From: Prosopocoilus inquinatus
Taxonomy: Eukaryota; Arthropoda; Insecta; Coleoptera; Lucanidae
Reading direction: 5' to 3'
NCBI GenBank assembly: GCA_036172665.1
Contig: CM069875.1
Location: 20,491,806 to 20,555,805, forward strand
Length of the DNA stretch: 64,000 nucleotides
Shown here: positions 21,048 to 33,263 of the stretch, piece by piece
How the letters are laid out: each line of letters begins with the position of its first letter
Numbering within the stretch: the first letter of the stretch is position 1
Translations under genes and position numbers: made by a program
Notes under the pieces: model-generated
Seen by the model: the letters and a program-made list of their open reading frames with translations, nothing else
The model's database searches: none
What the model was told of the DNA's origin: nothing

Positions 21048-22280
21048 TACAGTGACCGCCAAAAGTTCGTACCATATGGGAACATTTTTTATTATTGATT
21101 TTTTTTTAACTTTTCGCGCTAATAGTTTGTGCATAAGCAAGTATAAGGGCAACTTATAGTGTTACTAAAAATAGCACTTATTTAAGATATGAATATAAAA
21201 AAATTGTAATTTGGAATTGCTGGACATATTAGACAAAATTTTTATAGGATTCAGTACTTATTTACAAAATGTGTTTCTTGATTGCCACACAAAATTTCCT
21301 TCGGTCTAGTATTTCGAAAAAGGGAAGATTTTCAATATTCTCAGTTTTGCTCAAGATGTAAAGCAGCCAATGATTATTTGGTATTTAACTCTTACGAGTG
21401 GTTTCATCCATACTCATAAAAAATATTTAATAGAATAAATTTTCCTCTTGAGTTCCAAATTGTTGCATGTACAAAAAAATTTGAAACAGTTTTTCACGTT
21501 TCTGGCGTAAGGCCATTTTTTACATACGATTTCGTGTTAATGTTTTTGATTTCTTCATAATACGTTTCTTATAATCCCAAATTAGTCTAATCAGACCGAA
21601 AATTGCAAGAATTGCATCTACTTTTCAGTTTGGATCTGTTTAAGATCCGTACTTATAAAATTGATATTTTTCGTGGTAGCCATGAAATCGTATTTACTGT
21701 TTGTACCAATATCGATTTTAAAAGTATGAAACAGGTCCAAACCAAAAAGTACACAGATACAATTCTTGCAATTTTCGGTGTGTTTAGGTTAAATTAGGGT
21801 TAGAAGATTTGTGTAATCAAGAAATCACACAATTTTAGGTAAAAAAAGCCTTGCACCAGAAACGTGAAAAATTGTTTCAAATTTTCTTGTGCGCGCAACA
21901 GTTAAAAACCCAAGAGCAGATTTAATTGTTTTAAATACTGCCTATGGATATAAATGAATAAGCTAACCACTCGTAAATGTTAAATGCTTAATGCTAATTG
22001 ACTGCTTCACATTTTGAGCAAAACTGAGAATGTAGAAAATCTTCCTTTTTCCGAAATACTAAACCAAAGGAAATTTTGTCTAATATGTCCGTTAATTCCA
22101 AATGACAACTATTTTCTAATTTTCGTGCAACTTTTAGCAACAATAAAAGTTGCTTACCAGCATTGTCCTACTTGTATTTGGTTATTGAACATACACAAAC
22201 TATTGGCGTAAAAAGTTTTTAAAAATAATCAATAATAAAAATTTTTCCCATATAGTGCGAACTTTTTGGCGGTCATTGTA
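21048..22280. mobile_element. 1.2 kb palindromic Tc1-type element, about 600-bp arms
   Basis: The ends CAGTGACCGCCAAAA (from 21050) and TTTTTGGCGGTCATTG (to 22278) are inverted and flanked by TA. The complementarity continues almost to the centre near 21680. For instance, GCTCAAGATGTAAAGCAG at 21352 matches the complement of CTGCTTCACATTTTGAGC near 22003, and AATTGCAAGAATTG at 21602 matches the complement of CAATTCTTGCAATT near 21761. The right arm lacks about 50 bp that the left arm and the 30.4 kb copy retain. No transposase is encoded; the short frames inside are products of the palindrome. Confidence 0.75.
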
Positions 22281-22342
22281 TGTTATTTTAAATAAATAAA
22301 TTGAAAAATTAAACTATGACTAAGAAATGTATTCTCTAAGCC

Positions 22343-22464
22343 CCAGTTTCTCCATCTCAGTTTAACTTTAAGTTTCGCTTGATTCCCATGGTAACAATTG
22401 TAAGGACAACTGTTTCCATATGAATAAAACGGAGTTTAAAGTTAAGCCCTATTTTAAAAACTGG
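22343..22464. mobile_element. Palindromic MITE, CCAGTTT ends
   Basis: CCAGTTTCTCC...AGTTTAACTTTAA and its complement ...TTTAAAGTTAAG...AAACTGG form about 60-bp arms around CAATTGT. Related to 4218-4337. Confidence 0.65.
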
Positions 22465-23270
22465 TCCTAAGTCCTAAGGAACCCCAAACACTCCTTTGCG
22501 GAACCCTAGGTTGAGAAACATTGCTCTAAGTTCTCTGAGATTATCATTGAACCAGGTTATTTTAGCTTTATCAACAGCTTTAAATTATATGACAGTGGAA
22601 ACAGTGTACTGCGCTTTCAAGGATCATTATAAATTTGACAGCTGCTTCATCATCAGATCCTTCGGAAATAAAGTGCCAGTCGACTTGGTCTGCATAAGGA
22701 TTTTCAGATGCAGTTTTAATTTTAGTAAAAGACATACTAATCAAAAGATCAGTGGTCAGATAAAAAAAAAAAAACTATTTATTATCATACATAATTATAA
22801 GTAATGAAAGGACATTCCAAGGTATCAAACAAACAAACAAGTGGATAAGGTAACCCCTTCAGCGGGACTTATTAGTAGTACGTAAGTGGTCCACCGTGCA
22901 AGGTCCACGGGCCCGCACTAAAAACATTTAAAAAGCTAAAATTCAGGAGCGCAAAATGTCAGTCGTATACTGTATTTCTCCAGCAAAACATTTTCTTGCA
23001 AATGACACTCTACCCTAACCGCAGAATATAAGGCAGTTCTTTTCACCGAAACGACGGAAAATACTTTCAACAGACCACCGCAGAGACACGTAATTTTATA
23101 CTTAGGTTTAGAATTAGTTCCTTTTATCTCATCGATTCAATTATTTAATTGATCGTAACTCCGCGTTGCACTGAAATCTGGCGCTCAGCTCGTATTCCTC
23201 GCACGCTCATTACGATGACTCTGCCTTTTTCCTCCGTCTAATAATTATAAGGTACGCGAGATACATAAGG
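22465..23270. other. Intergenic, nothing recognised
   Basis: The patch at 22850-22920 is GC-richer (GGTCCACGGGCCCGCAC), but no tRNA fold or frame could be supported. Confidence 0.4.
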
Positions 23271-23985
23271 TTTGTTCATTGATACATACTTAAGTTATCC
23301 AAACACACAAAACAAAATCGTACACAGCGAGTTAAATTGTACTATAATTTGTCAACTGAATTATCCTTAAATTCTGGAGTCCCCCAGGGACGTACGTTGG
23401 TATCTTGTCCTTTGCTTTTTATTATTTATATTGGCAACCTTTTTAATAATCTAAGAGTGAGTAAATTTCATTTATATGCTGATGATACTCAGCTGTATCA
23501 CTCTTTTTCTAAGTGTAATCTTACTCAAGGGTTTGCTGATGTTAATTCTGATCTAGACACTGTTCATTCCATTTGCACTAAACATTGTTTATCTCTTAAT
23601 CCTTTTAAGTCATAAGTTTTAATTTGTAGAAAAAATAGAGAATGGGTGGTAAGATTGAGGGATGAGGTTAAGTTGAATGTTGGTGGGGCAACTATCTCGA
23701 TGGTTGAATATGCTAAAAAGTTTAGGCGTCTACATAGACAGAAATTTGTGTTTAAGTTGCATGTCACGAAAACTATTCAAAGGGCTATCAGTCATCTTAA
23801 AGTTTTATACGCTTGTAAAGACTGTTTAGATATCAAACTAAAAAAAATGTTCTGTGACTCTTTGGTTTTGAGTCATTTTAATTATTGGGGCTCTGTTTAT
23901 GGACCGTCTTTAAATAAAAATGATATACAAAGAATTCAGCAGGTGCAAAACTCCTGTATTATTTCTTTTTTAAAAAATTAGGAAT
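23271..23985 (+). pseudogene. Non-LTR (CR1/jockey-type) reverse transcriptase fragment
   Basis: The frame from 23337 contains SGVPQG, PLLFIIYI and the catalytic YADDTQLY box, followed by LSLNP. These are reverse transcriptase motifs in the order and spacing of CR1/jockey-like non-LTR retrotransposons. A TAA at 23613-23615 interrupts the frame, which then continues in phase from 23616. A pair of compensating single-base shifts near 23708-23745 distorts the conserved LGV-ID region. The frame resumes with AISHLKVLYA, CDSLVLSHFNYW and IQRIQQVQN, typical of the post-RT thumb, and stops at 23981. No N-terminal fingers, endonuclease or poly-A tail are present. A dead, 5'-truncated fragment. Confidence 0.85.
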
Positions 23986-26857
23986 CCATTATCTTCTTTT
24001 TTCAAAGCTAGATAAGAGTAACTGCATTAAAGCTAACACAACAAAATAAACGTTATTGACAATAAGAAAACTAATTGAAATAGCTATAGGGAATATTACT
24101 ACTAATCGATGTAGAGTTTCATTCTGTATCTCATGATCTAAAAATATACAGGGTGTTCTATTTACGGAAACTGGGTTTTGGGCAATTAAACATAACAAGG
24201 TTCGACACCATATTTTGACCATCCTGTGAATTTTTCAGGGATAACTAGTATATGATTTGAAAGGCTGAACATTACTGTTTCAAAAGTGGCAACTTGAATC
24301 TTAAAATTTGAAAGTGAAAAAAAAAACAGAAACAAAAAATATTTACTGGTGTTGACAGTTTATAAAAATAAGAATTTTATGTCAGCAGCTCACAAAATTG
24401 TGATTACCTTATTTGTTCGCTATTCAAATTTTATATGTAATTAGTTTTATAATTTAAGGTAAAACTCATTTTTTTACATAAAGCACACGGAACTGAATAA
24501 TCTTTTCCAGATTAAATAAACTTTCTAATATATTAATTAGAATATTTGCATACTTCGAATAAATTTCTTTCCTCAGTTACTGGAATTTATTTAAATATTT
24601 TAATAACAATTAGCTTGCCTGCCAATACTCTTTCGATACCGTGCAACGGGAAAGCAGATATTTTGCGTTACAATGTACAGATTGAGATTTCTAATTATGC
24701 GGCAAAGACGAAAGTAATCAACGAATCTGTAATTATTGATTGTGCCGTTACTTATTTTGTTTTACGTTTCCCTGCTTAACGGAATACCCTTGTGAAATCG
24801 AGCAAATGTATTTTAAAAAAAGGAGATAAATCATATTTTTTTTCATTTTTTGCCGTCAAAGACAATGGAGTTAATATGTGTTCAAATATCTCACGTTTCT
24901 AAAATTATTTTTCCTGTCAGAGAAATAGATGCTGTAGTACTTTTGCCTTTTCACCCGTAAAAAAACCACCCCACGCAAGAATGAGACTACGAAATTTTAT
25001 AAAGTATAACTCTTGTTTTACTTCATCCAAGTGGAACTCATCGCCTTGTTTTATTATTTAAGATCTTGACTGAAAGAAAATTGCGTTTGTGAATTCAAAT
25101 CCCGGTAGTATTTGATCAAGATTTTATAAGGATCTATTATCGTGAACCTTGCTATCCTTATGTAAAATTTATCTTTATTATTATAGACGATTTTTTAATG
25201 TAATTTAAATTAAATCCACTGAAATGACTTGAATCACGTAGAAGTGACTATGTGGCTTAAAAAGTACACGTATATGTTACTGTAACGTCACAAGCAAGAA
25301 AGAACTAGAATCGACTTGTCTATTAGCATCCAACTACGACATTGTGCAGTTGTAGTTATTTGGCAGTAAAGTATGGTTATATACATATGTAATTATGTAA
25401 TATTTCAGTTAAATATATGTATTACTTTTTGATTTACTTTCATAACCTACACAAGGCCTATGTAGAAGATTATCGAACAAGTGCCGAAATTAATCGCAAC
25501 GCAATCTCTCCAAGTCTTTTTCATCTCTGAAAAGATCATACGATATGTGAGTTCATAACTGAATCATTAACAAATTCTACGATTCTTCGTGACATAGAAC
25601 ATAGAACAGAGTAACAAAATTTCAGCGATTGTTAACATAAAATGTGTGATTTGCTTACATAAATAAATAAATAATAAATAAACAATAAAAAAGTTGCTAT
25701 AAAAGTAGTATTATTTTTCAAACACTGTATTAATAATTACTACATTTTTTTAATTTTTTTCCACAAATGAAGGAACAAACTTCTATAGAAAATAGAATTT
25801 TAATAGAATACGTTTAACTTTATTTACAAATTTAAGTTACACACTTAAGGATTTTCTCATTAAAGTGTAAAGTTTTACTAAAAATATTACTCTACAATTG
25901 CTTGGAAACGTCTTGCATTTATTATTCCTGTCTTCCTTTCAGGTACAATTGGTAGATATAAAGTCTACAATTTTGTTAACAAACTACATTGATTTTTCTC
26001 TGTAGGCACAATAGTGTGGAACAAATTACTTTCCGCAATATTAATATTTAAATTGCGAAATTAAATTCTTGATGTCAATTACACTCGGTACATTTTCCAT
26101 GACATTTGAAAGCACATGGAAGTAGAACTTCCTCGTTAACGTTTCGACCACAATAAAATTAAATTAGTTTCGCCTGTACCACTTTAGACTTCGCTTTGCA
26201 TTTAAGTACAGGTTTATTTTTTCTTATAGTTTACTCAGATATTTATATTTAGCCTGCATTCACAATTTATTGACGACGTTGCCTCTTTGTGAAAAGCCAA
26301 GAGGAATTTGATCACACACGTCAAGTTTACAAAAGCCGCTTCTTTCTCCCTACGGTGCTGTTGTATGTAAAAATGTGATTTAAATTTCCCACCGACGCGA
26401 CGACGCTTTTATGGTAATGTAAATACGACCACGATGGAGGAATTTTTTGGCGATGTTGTCCTCGTTGTTTACATGAAATTAAGATGGGAGCAGGGACGTT
26501 TTATAACTTGAGTGTTTACAAAATCGGGTTGAGATAGGGTAGTTTTTCGACAGTCTCGTAAATGTTGCAGAGGGGCTGAAAAGTGCAACTGGCAAGAAAG
26601 AATAATTTAGTATCTTGAAAATTTAATAGACTGATAAGATTGACGATAAACTTCTGGGATGGACTTGGGAGATTTTATCCTGGAGCTATGAAAAGTTAAT
26701 TTGCTTTAAAATAGTAAAATAACTAATTTCCCCAGTACAAATGAATAACAGGTCATTTTTAAAATTTTTAATTGGAGTAAGTCATGATTTTGATAATTCA
26801 AATTGAATTAATTCAGGGCGGCTTTATTCATTAAAAGCTTACTTTAACTGTTAGGAA
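23986..26857. other. Intergenic, no gene recognised
   Basis: TACAGGGTGTTCTATTTACG at 24149 is a typical insect DNA-transposon terminus, but no partner end is visible. Otherwise AT-rich, with short chance frames only (for example 77 codons at 24546-24779). The 26330-26520 patch has more GC/CpG, without a recognisable exon. Confidence 0.45.
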
Positions 26858-28168
26858 TAAGGGTGTGTCAACTAAAAATCCGGAAAATCTTTGTTCAACT
26901 ATATTTTATTAACTAAACAAAACATTATTTATTTAAGAATTATAACAATTTATCTAATGTCAAATGACGTGATCAGGACCATAATCCGCCGCTTGCCGCA
27001 CTTTGGTATGTACACGAGCCATCAAGGTCTGAAAGTGCGAAGAATTGAATTGGCGAAGTTTGTTTTTGATTCGGGCCTTCAATTCTTCCACTGTTTTTGC
27101 TTCCCAGCCACCTTCATAAACTTTCTGCTTCAGTTGATACCAAAAGCGCTCGATTGGTCTCAATTGAGGTACATTTGCTACATTTTCTGCTCGTGGAATG
27201 TATTTAATTTGATGCTGCTCGTATACGGCTAGAGTATTACGCGCGTAGTGTGCCGTAGCCATGTCCGGCCAAAAGATGTAATTGTTGTCATTGTGGTATT
27301 TTCGTAGAAATGGTACAAGTCTTTTACGGATACATTCCTTTGAATATACATTTTGGTCAACACAAAGTCCTGAAGGGGCGATGAAGGGAGCAGACCTTCC
27401 TTTGCTGCTTATCGCTAGCCAGACCAAAACTTTCTTGGAAAACTTAGCGTGCCTTTTGTAAATGACTTCAGAATCGATTTCCACACCTTTTTTATAAAAG
27501 TAGCTGTTATTTCCAGCAACTTCGGTACCATCTAAAGTAAAGTAAGACTCATCATCCATTACTACAAAATTTTGGTTCGCTGGCTTCAAATGCCCTTCGC
27601 GCAATTTACGCAGGAAACCTTTTTGACTTTTCAGTTGAGATTCACTATATTTCGGAGCAGATTTTCTCTTTCTTAGAACTACATTATCTTCCTTTAGTAT
27701 TTTCCTTACGTACTCGTGACATATGTTAAATTTTCTTGATAGTTTTCGATAAGATATTCCAAGTTTTCCAACTGCCTCCTGAACAAGTTGCTCTTTCTTT
27801 CTCTTGGGCATTTTTTTTGCTATCCTTCCACTTCCTTCGATTCTAGTAAGCGTTTTTTCATTCTCTACTCGTTTTATAATATCATATATACTACTTTGCG
27901 GAATTCCCATTGTTTTGAAATGATTCACGGTGTATAATTTCCCTTGCCCTCTATGGTCTATATAAAATTCGCCAATGAGTTTTCTGCGAGAATTCTCTTT
28001 CAACGTCTTCATCTTGTCACGTACACAAGTTAGAAACACCACAACGCTTGTTTTGACATTTGTTAAGTTGACATAGACAAATGACACAATTTTTTTGTCA
28101 AGGCTAACGGTATTTAGAAAATAGCTAAATGATAAAAGCATTCCGGATTTTTAGTTGACACACCCTTA
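26858..28168 (-). mobile_element. Intact DD37E mariner-type transposon (ITmD37E-like)
   Basis: Perfect 26-bp terminal inverted repeats (26860-26885 and 28141-28166, beginning AGGGTGTGTCAACTAAAAAT) are flanked by TA on both sides (26858-26859, 28167-28168). The 1307-bp element contains one uninterrupted transposase gene on the minus strand and little else. This is the full organisation of an autonomous Tc1/mariner-superfamily element of the DD37E group. Confidence 0.92.
26960..28012 (-). CDS. DD37E transposase, full length, 350 aa
   Basis: Cut-and-paste transposase acting in the nucleus on the 26-bp ends of its own element. I take the methionine at 28012 (MKTLKENSRR...) as the start. The frame is open further up to 28141, but that methionine overlaps the terminal repeat. 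Residues 1-110 form a paired helix-turn-helix DNA-binding region (FKTMGIPQSSIYDIIKRVE, then LGISYRKLSRKFNICHEYV) separated by the GSGR hook. The catalytic residues, in this numbering, are D154 (MDDESYF), D250 (FWPDMATAH) and E288 (RPIERFW), with exactly 37 residues between the last two, the DD37E signature first described in mosquitoes. No stop or frameshift interrupts it. Unlike every other transposase in the window it looks intact, which suggests recent arrival. Expression is unknown. Confidence 0.9.
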   Translation of the reverse strand: MKTLKENSRRKLIGEFYIDHRGQGKLYTVNHFKTMGIPQSSIYDIIKRVENEKTLTRIEGSGRIAKKMPKRKKEQLVQEAVGKLGISYRKLSRKFNICHEYVRKILKEDNVVLRKRKSAPKYSESQLKSQKGFLRKLREGHLKPANQNFVVMDDESYFTLDGTEVAGNNSYFYKKGVEIDSEVIYKRHAKFSKKVLVWLAISSKGRSAPFIAPSGLCVDQNVYSKECIRKRLVPFLRKYHNDNNYIFWPDMATAHYARNTLAVYEQHQIKYIPRAENVANVPQLRPIERFWYQLKQKVYEGGWEAKTVEELKARIKNKLRQFNSSHFQTLMARVHTKVRQAADYGPDHVI

Positions 28169-29691
28169 GTTTATAAAAATCACTCCGATTAAAAATTTGA
28201 AAAATGAACCGTTACTTATAATTAGTTAAATTAACAAATTAAGAAAACTAAGTTATATTATTATCAAATATCTTCTCTAATTAAAATTTAAATGAAACAT
28301 TTCTAATAAATTCTTAAACATATTTAAATAACAACAGTTTGAAATAAAGAAACATGTTTAGAAGCGTCCTAATTTCATTAGAACTGTGATTTTGAAGTAC
28401 TATTATTTTAACAAATACTGTTATTTTAACAAATACTGTTATTTTGGCAATTAACATTGAATTAATTGTAATTTCGAGTCCTTATAATCATAATAAATAA
28501 TTTCTAAATTAATTAATTCTTCTTTATTTTTTGAACGAGTTTAATTCAGACTACTTTAATTGTTTAATGCAATTTCTATTTGACTAATTATTGTGAATAT
28601 AATTATATAAAAATAAATCGTTTCTGATATTTTTCGTGATTAATCATAAACATTTTCAAGAGTTTCTTGAATATGTCCAAAGCCACGTTTGTCAAAGCGT
28701 TGTCAAAGAAAAGTGCTAATAAATAATATATAAAAGACGAAACAAAGACCCATAACACAACAATTTACTTTTTTAATAAATTGATTGATTAAAAGAATAT
28801 ACTTCAAGTTCTGTAACCGTTGTATTACCATCAAGGCCGAGAAATAGTTAGACAAATATGACTCAACTCAACTCAAACATAAACATTCCATTTTAATCGG
28901 ATTACATAAATGACCACTCAGTACAATATATAACCGTTACGGTACTTTACAATCGAGTATTTCGTTAGAATTAAACCTAAATATGCAAATCGATTAAAAC
29001 AGAAATGTAAGCAGGGATTAGTTTCGATTCCCTACATATTGATATTCTAGAGAACTATATTTCTTTGACATTTTGTTGTACAGGAAAAATATAATTAGTG
29101 ACAATATAAATTTAAATTTATGACTATCTGCCACGCTGACAAATATTACATAAAAATGTATTAAACCAGAGGCAAGGAAAAGTATCAAATCAATCAATAA
29201 ACATCATTGTGGTAGCTTCTCATATTAAATTGTATATCGTCTCATACGGACATTATATAAATTTCCCACCTTCAATTTTTTTTTGCAAAGTTGGTTACAT
29301 GCTTTATCGAAATACGCAAGCAAACGTTTGTTATGAAAAGAAGAATTTATAAAATACGTATGAAAACAAAATGATAAAACAGAAAACAATGTAGCGAAAA
29401 GTGTCAGGAATGAGTGTGCCATACTGTATAAAACCAAACAAATATAGTGATATATATGAACAAATCGAAATGAACTTTTTTTCTTAATTCACTTTCGACC
29501 ACACACAAAGAATAAAAATCACTAAACAGGAACGCAGGAAATCTACGCTTATACTATACATATACCTATAAACCAAAATGAAAAAGTACTTTGTATATGA
29601 TGTCAAAAAATTGAATTCACTTTTGGTTTGTATATGGTCCGAATAAAGGTAAATAATGGACGGGAATGAAGTGTATAAATTAAAAATTAAA
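28169..29691. other. Intergenic, nothing recognised
   Basis: Very AT-rich. A short tandem repeat (AACAAATACTGTTATTTT, about 2.5 copies) lies at 28409-28447. ACTCAACTCAACTCAAAC lies at 28861. No gene. Confidence 0.5.
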
Positions 29692-30312
29692 TAAGTTCTT
29701 GAAAATTTAGTATTTCTTCTCCTAACAAATTTACGGCAAAATAATTAATGAAAGTTATGCAGAATTAAAATTAAAAGCATTTATTTATTTTCTTCTAACA
29801 TCCTCTGATACTAAAATAAAAGACAAAAAAGAATTCAGAAAGCACTAGTACTAGCCATGGAATTAGACTTATCCAATTGGATAAATCTTTTTGCATTTCT
29901 GTTTCCTTTCAGTTTAAGATTCCTTCAGTTACATACTCTGTTAAAAACAGTGCCTTCATATTCAAACTTTTCTATAATTCTTCGAATTATCGGGAATTGA
30001 TAGATCTGGATAAAATGCAACAGAAGCTTGGATTTCTTTCAAGATAATAAACCATAATATCACCTAATAAAATTTATTTTTTCATTCAATATTGAAATTT
30101 GATTATGTTTCAAATTAATTGTTACACAGCTAGTACTTTTTCGCATATTCTTTAATTCTGTTTTACCGTTTATCTCAGTACCAGAAGATGTTGGAAGAAA
30201 ATAAATATTACAAGAATCAACTTTTAATTTTAATTCTGCACAATATTCATCTTAATTATTTTGCCATAAATATGTTAGACGAGTAAATATTTGATACTTC
30301 TTTTTTTCCATG
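29692..30312. mobile_element. Foldback element, about 190-bp inverted arms
   Basis: The arm at 29692-29880 recurs inverted at about 30125-30312 (GGCAAAATAATTAA, GCAGAATTAAAATTAAAAG and TTATTTTCTTC-AACATC in order), roughly three-quarters identical. The 240-bp centre shows nothing recognisable. Part of the left arm recurs at 53955-54087. Confidence 0.6.
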
Positions 30313-30324
30313 TAAAATCCTGTC

Positions 30325-30694
30325 TATTCTAAGTACCAAATGCTCATTTACTTCTTCACATCTTGAGCAAAGCTGAGAATATCGAAAATCTTCCTTTTTT
30401 CGAAATACTATACCGAAGGAAATTTTGTCTGGCAATCAACACCCACATTTAGTAAGTAACTATTGAATTCTACTAAAATTTTGTCTAATACGACTAGCAA
30501 TTCCAAATTACGACATTTTTTTAATTTTCGTATCTCAAATAAGTGCTATTTTTAGCAACACTAAAAGTTACTCACTAGCATAGTACTTACATTTGGTTAT
30601 CGTACATACACAAACTATTGGCGCCAAAAGATTAAAGAAAAATCAATAATAAAAAAATTTCCCATGTGGTACAAACTTTTTGGCGGTCACTGTA
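30325..30694. mobile_element. Single arm of the 21.0-22.3 kb palindromic element
   Basis: About 365 bp match the right arm of the element at 21050-22278 and end in the same terminus (TGGCGGTCACTG, TA at 30693-30694). It retains the segment around GGCAATCAACACCCACA that the 22 kb arm has lost. The left end fades without a terminal repeat, so this is a half-element. Confidence 0.7.
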
Positions 30695-31595
30695 TATTTC
30701 GGAAAATACTTGAATATGCTTGGGAATTCTTTACGTTTTAAATTGCTTAAATTCCATGAACAGCGCCAGTAGGCATAGTTTCAGCAAAATTCTGATTACT
30801 CTATATTAAAAAATGTTGTTCTACCATGAGTATTTATCTTAAATATTTGGAAAATACAGAAAATTCAAATGAGCTGTATCCAAACAGAGAACAATATACA
30901 ATGTGAAAATTCAATTTCATAAAAGAACCCAATGTTGGTACAGGCTTAGCTCTGTAACTACACGAAAAAAGTAATAGTGGAAAAGAAATCATATTTACCA
31001 GCGTCCGTGAATCCTGGATATATGATTATAAAATCGATTTATTGTAACTTATATTTAATCTTAATATATAATTTTAATTTGAGACTTGAAATATCATATT
31101 CTCAAAAAAATAACTTCCATCTAACTGGAATTATTAAAAAGTTTTAGAGTAGTAGATTAAAAAAAATATATATACATAAAAATTTCAAAATTTTATTCAT
31201 AAATAAAAATGCTCATCTTCTCATGTAATTTTATACATACTGATGGTTTCTTTAAGATTTATGAGAAGGCGAAGACAGAACAGATGAAGCCAAATATAAA
31301 ATAAAGTGTAGAGCTTTCGCTTCTTTGCTTAAATCCCAGGCAGCACATTTTACTTTCTGAGTAGAACAGAAAGATATGAGGGGCCCGAGAGAAACGCATA
31401 CATTTCCAAATCAAAATAAAACATATCATGTAATACTATGCAGTGCTACGTTAAGAGCAATGGCATCTCAAAATATAAATTTTTCTGTTTTGTATTGAAA
31501 ACGAAGCTATTGACACACCCAAATAAGTATCTTTAATTGTTTGTGCAGTGGGCTCTTGGTGAAACATTATGAATAAATTGTAGTAAAAGAAAACA
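30695..31595. other. Intergenic, nothing recognised
   Basis: AT-rich sequence, no supported feature. Confidence 0.5.
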
Positions 31596-31630
31596 CTTGT
31601 ATTTAACTGTTTCACGAATTTATTTCAATA

Positions 31631-31677
31631 ACTCTGACATATGTTTCGGTAATACACTTTTACCATTCTCAAAGAGT
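31631..31677 (-). ncRNA. Hammerhead-like motif, Penelope left copy
   Basis: Same sequence as the motif at 33264-33310, read on the minus strand. Confidence 0.55.
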
Positions 31678-31701
31678 ATAAGATTAATACTAAATAAAGT
31701 T

Positions 31702-32744
31702 TTACTGCTGGGGCGTTATATTGCAGTCCAGGTCCATCCTTAGTTCCAGGTATTGATCAATAATTGGTGTATTCGGAAATTCAATGTGATTGTTGGTTAC
31801 TTGTTTGTTATTGTAAATGGCCCGTTTTATTTCTAAAGTTTCGAGTAAATTTAATTTTTTGCTTTTATGTATATGGTGTAATAGTTTACAGTCATCCATA
31901 TCGAAGAAATGGTTGTTATCAATGCAATGTTCTGCAAATCCGGTGTTCTTGATGTTATGCTTGATTGCTTTTTTATGCTCATCTAATCTAGTTTTTAATT
32001 TTCTACCACTTTGTCCGATATAGATGGCTTCACAATCTGCACAATTTATTTGATAGACACCTGTTTTTTCTAACTTTGTAGTCTGTTGTTTGTTGTTGAC
32101 AAGCATAGTACCGAGATTGCCTTTATTCACACTGACTATTTTGAGATCTATTTGTTTTAGAATTGAGGTGACTTTGTTATTGAAGGGTGCAAAGTAATTT
32201 ATATAATGCCAAATTTTATTGGGGTCATTATTGTTTACTACTGGATAAAATTGTTGTTTTAGTAACCGTTTTGTTTATTTTTAATCATTTTGTCTATTAA
32301 ATTTTCTTTATATCCGTTGTTTTTTGCAATGGCTTTGATTGTTTGTATTTCTATTTGGAAATTTTGTTCATTTAGTAGTATGTTAAATAGTCTGTGTATG
32401 TAACTGTGGACGGCTGCCAATTTTATTTTCCAATTTTGATTAGATTGTGCGGGTATGATAGTGTCCGTGTACGTGGGTTTTCTGTAGATGCTATATGTCA
32501 ATTTATTGTTATTTCGTTCGATGGTTAAATCTAAGAAGTTGACTTTTTTGTCTTTTTCTAATTCCATTGTGAATTGTATTTTATTATTTATTGTATTAAG
32601 GTGTGTCAGAAATTCATTTATTTGTCTTTCTGTTCCTCGCCAAATGCAGAAAATATCGTCGACATATCTAGCCCAAAATTGTACGTGTTTGATATGTTTG
32701 TGATTACTGTTGAATAGTTTTTCTTCGAAATCTGTCATAAAACT
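31702..32744 (-). pseudogene. Penelope-like RT plus GIY-YIG endonuclease, truncated
   Basis: Read on the minus strand. From the junction at 32744 the frame enters the reverse transcriptase just before its catalytic box (WARYVDDIFCIW), followed by VNFLDLTI and YRKPTYTD, conserved in Penelope-like RTs. A stop at 32259 is caused by a one-base shift: in the neighbouring frame the protein continues through KQQFYP and HYINYFAPFNNKV into the GIY-YIG domain. That domain has GVYQINC--C, IYIGQSGRKLKTRLDEH and a zinc-binding CC/HH set, and ends at 31702. RT copies the element's RNA and the GIY-YIG nuclease nicks the target. The RT palm and fingers upstream of YVDD are missing, so the copy is dead. Confidence 0.88.
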
Positions 32745-32810
32745 TACTTTGCACCCTTCAATAACAAAGTCACCTCAATTCTAAAACAAATAGATCTCAA
32801 AATAGTCAGT

Positions 32811-33239
32811 GTGAATAAAGGCAATCTCGGTACTATGCTTGTTAACAACAAACAAAAGACTACAAAGTTAGAAAAAACAGGTGTCTATCAAATAAATTGT
32901 GCAGATTGTGAAGCCATCTATATCGGACAAAGTGGTAGAAAATTAAAAACTAGATTAGATGAGCATAAAAAAGCAATTAAGCATAACATCAAGAACACCG
33001 GAGTTGCAGAAAATTGCATTGATAACAACCACTTCTTCGATATGGATGACTGTAAACTATTACACCATGTACATAAAAGCAAAAAATTAAATTTACTCGA
33101 AACTTTAGAAATACAACGGACCATTTACAATAACAAACAAGTAACCAACAATCACATTGAATTTCCGAATACACCAATTATTGATCAATACCTGGAACTA
33201 AGGATGGACCTGGACTGCAATATAACGCCCCAGCAGTAA
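32811..33239 (+). CDS. Penelope-like GIY-YIG endonuclease domain, 142 aa
   Basis: Plus-sense copy of the same C-terminal domain, uninterrupted from MNKGNLGTML to TAA. It has the GVY and YIG motifs, the catalytic arginine region GRKLKTRLDEHKK, a CADC pair and HHVHK histidines. It differs from the minus-sense arm at about ten residues or fewer. The reading frame is open upstream to the junction near 32745, so the ATG chosen here is internal to a once longer RT-endonuclease protein. It has no promoter or RT of its own and is almost certainly a truncated remnant rather than a free-standing gene. Confidence 0.75.
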   Translation: MNKGNLGTMLVNNKQKTTKLEKTGVYQINCADCEAIYIGQSGRKLKTRLDEHKKAIKHNIKNTGVAENCIDNNHFFDMDDCKLLHHVHKSKKLNLLETLEIQRTIYNNKQVTNNHIEFPNTPIIDQYLELRMDLDCNITPQQ

Positions 33240-33263
33240 AACTTTATTTAGTATTAATCTTAT

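Noticed and set aside
31764..33177. Short frames opposite the GIY-YIG domains and RT
   Set aside because: Antisense shadows of the Penelope coding sequences, appearing in mirrored pairs because the arms are inverted.
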